Source of the DNA: a virus
Strand: one strand, 5' to 3'
IMG/VR virus record: IMGVR_UViG_3300031857_001651
Location: 1 to 21,173 of that record
DNA: 21,173 bases
Shown here: positions 20,609-21,173 of the stretch, in pieces
Position numbering within the stretch: the stretch's first letter is position 1
Layout of the letters: each line of letters starts with the position of its first letter
The notes under the pieces: generated by a model
What the model was told of the DNA's origin: nothing
What the model saw: only the letters and a program-made list of their open reading frames with translations
Database searches by the model: none
Program-made: the position numbers and the translations under genes

Positions 20609-20765
20609 CTTCCTCTTCCCTCTTTAGTGATATACGAATTTCATATTCGGCCCCGTTCCACTCAAGTGGAAACCGGGCAAAACATTCGGGCATGAACAAT
20701 CGCAGTTTATCGGCATCGTCGAGTATGCGCTTGCCCAAGTAGTGGATCAATTCCTCTTCGGTCAA
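20601..20765 (-). CDS. 54-residue acidic protein with a TTG start
   Basis: The TTG at 20765 overlaps the upstream stop (TTGA) and has GAGGAG eight bases before it; a stop 15 bases upstream in frame excludes a longer version. The protein begins MTEEELIHYLGKRILDDADKL and ends EYEIRISLKREEEDD. An N-terminal helix, the middle MPECFARFPLEW and a C-terminal strand plus acidic tail suggest a small folded domain. Acidic tails of this kind are typical of DNA mimics or inhibitors, but that is only a suggestion; no family is recognised. Confidence 0.7.
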   Translation of the reverse strand: MTEEELIHYLGKRILDDADKLRLFMPECFARFPLEWNGAEYEIRISLKREEEDD

Positions 20766-20845
20766 AACCTCAACTCCTCATCATCCCAATCGTAAACGTC
20801 CCAACCGAAGTTGGTCCATATCCAGTGGCGCAGTGCGGGGGTCAT
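20762..20845 (-). CDS. 27-residue Trp-rich mini-protein
   Basis: ATG 20845 is preceded by AGGAG (20857-20853) at an ideal spacing of 7 bases; the ribosome site overlaps the stop of the coiled-coil gene. The peptide is MTPALRHWIWTNFGWDVYDW followed by DDEELRF: four Trp in 27 residues and an acidic C-terminus. Its stop overlaps the next start (TTGA). The start signals are excellent for such a short frame, so it is either a real mini-protein or a translational relay leading to the 54-codon gene. Confidence 0.62.
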   Translation of the reverse strand: MTPALRHWIWTNFGWDVYDWDDEELRF

Positions 20846-20855
20846 GGTTTGGCTC

Positions 20856-21173
20856 CTAGTCCTGTCCAACGGCTGCGACATACTTGGCGCGAAACTCATC
20901 TGCCTGCGCCTTATACATTCGAGCCAGTTGATTGTTGGCCTTTGCGTTTTCGGTCAACCGCTCAACCTCCGCGCTCAGGGCCGTGATGCGGTCGGCGGCT
21001 TGCTCCATACTCTTGAGCGCCGCTTCAAACCTACGTAGCCTTCGCCCCTGCCGTTCGGGCGTATCGGTTTTGCGGGTGCCGAATCGAAGGTGCGCAATCT
21101 CGTCGGCCACGACTTTGGCGGCCTGTTCCAACTCCCCGTCATCCCCGGTAGCGCGAGGGACAAGGTGGTGGCG
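20856..21173 (-). CDS. Coiled-coil protein, 5' part beyond the window (partial)
   Basis: The frame is open to the window edge, so the gene begins outside; a TTG at 21131 is only an internal start candidate. The ~105 visible residues show EQAAKVVADEIAHLRFGTRKTDTPERQGRRLRRFEAALK, then a strong heptad region (MEQAADRITALSAEVERLTENAKANNQLARMYKAQADEFRAKYV) and the end AAVGQD. The basic middle and the helical C-terminus suggest an oligomeric DNA-associated or structural helper of the early region. The family is not recognised. The TAG stop is within the ribosome site of the next gene. Confidence 0.65.
   Translation of the reverse strand, partial: RHHLVPRATGDDGELEQAAKVVADEIAHLRFGTRKTDTPERQGRRLRRFEAALKSMEQAADRITALSAEVERLTENAKANNQLARMYKAQADEFRAKYVAAVGQD

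Noticed and set aside
1-21173. tRNA genes, integrase, attachment sites or a lysogeny repressor
   Set aside because: None recognised. The only repressor-type HTH is fused to a DnaA domain, and no recombinase is present, so lysogeny is not supported by this window.

Overview
The window is part of the genome of a tailed dsDNA phage with a short tail (podovirus type). There is no ribosomal RNA, recognisable tRNA, integrase or host housekeeping gene. The major capsid protein belongs to the DUF5309/SU10-type family, it is followed by an SU10-type head-tail adaptor, and three large Ala/Gln-rich internal virion (ejection) proteins are present; no long-tail genes (tape measure, sheath, tail tube) are seen. 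The moderately GC-rich sequence, with G/C-ending codons in the capsid gene, suggests a Gram-negative, perhaps alphaproteobacterial, host. The Gram-negative part is supported by the spanin-like lysis pair; the class is inference.

Left to right on the + strand: the 3' end of a Pro-rich protein (2-559), a small conserved protein (556-795), scaffold (818-1840), major capsid protein (1854-2804), a small protein (2862-3167), head-tail adaptor (3167-3787), small tail protein (3799-4179), a tandem-repeat protein (4183-4845), a tail fibre ending in a self-cleaving S74 chaperone (4854-6542) and a small protein (6545-6877). A lysis cassette follows (6877-8858): two small membrane proteins, an M15 endolysin, a holin-like protein, a putative i-spanin and an o-spanin partly nested in it. 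An HNH endonuclease gene (7731-8297) sits antisense inside this cassette. Next come a large nozzle-like tail protein (8891-10372), two smaller proteins, three internal virion proteins (11381-16131) and a 41-residue basic protein (16131-16256). The + strand ends with a RuvC-like resolvase (16275-16826) and an SNF2-type helicase (16750-18033).

At 18034-18172 the two transcription directions converge. This gap holds a potential three-way-junction RNA closed by a perfect 11-bp stem, a strong intrinsic terminator for the - strand, and a further hairpin.

The - strand operon runs right to left: a coiled-coil protein cut by the window edge, three very small overlapping genes (27, 54 and 42 codons), a protein joining an XRE/Cro-type HTH to a DnaA domain IV, a RecB-like nuclease with an iron-staple cysteine pattern (DUF2800), and a DUF2815 ssDNA-binding protein. 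It looks like a replication/recombination module. The XRE-DnaA(IV) fusion is the most unusual gene in the window, followed by the antisense HNH gene and the structured convergent junction.
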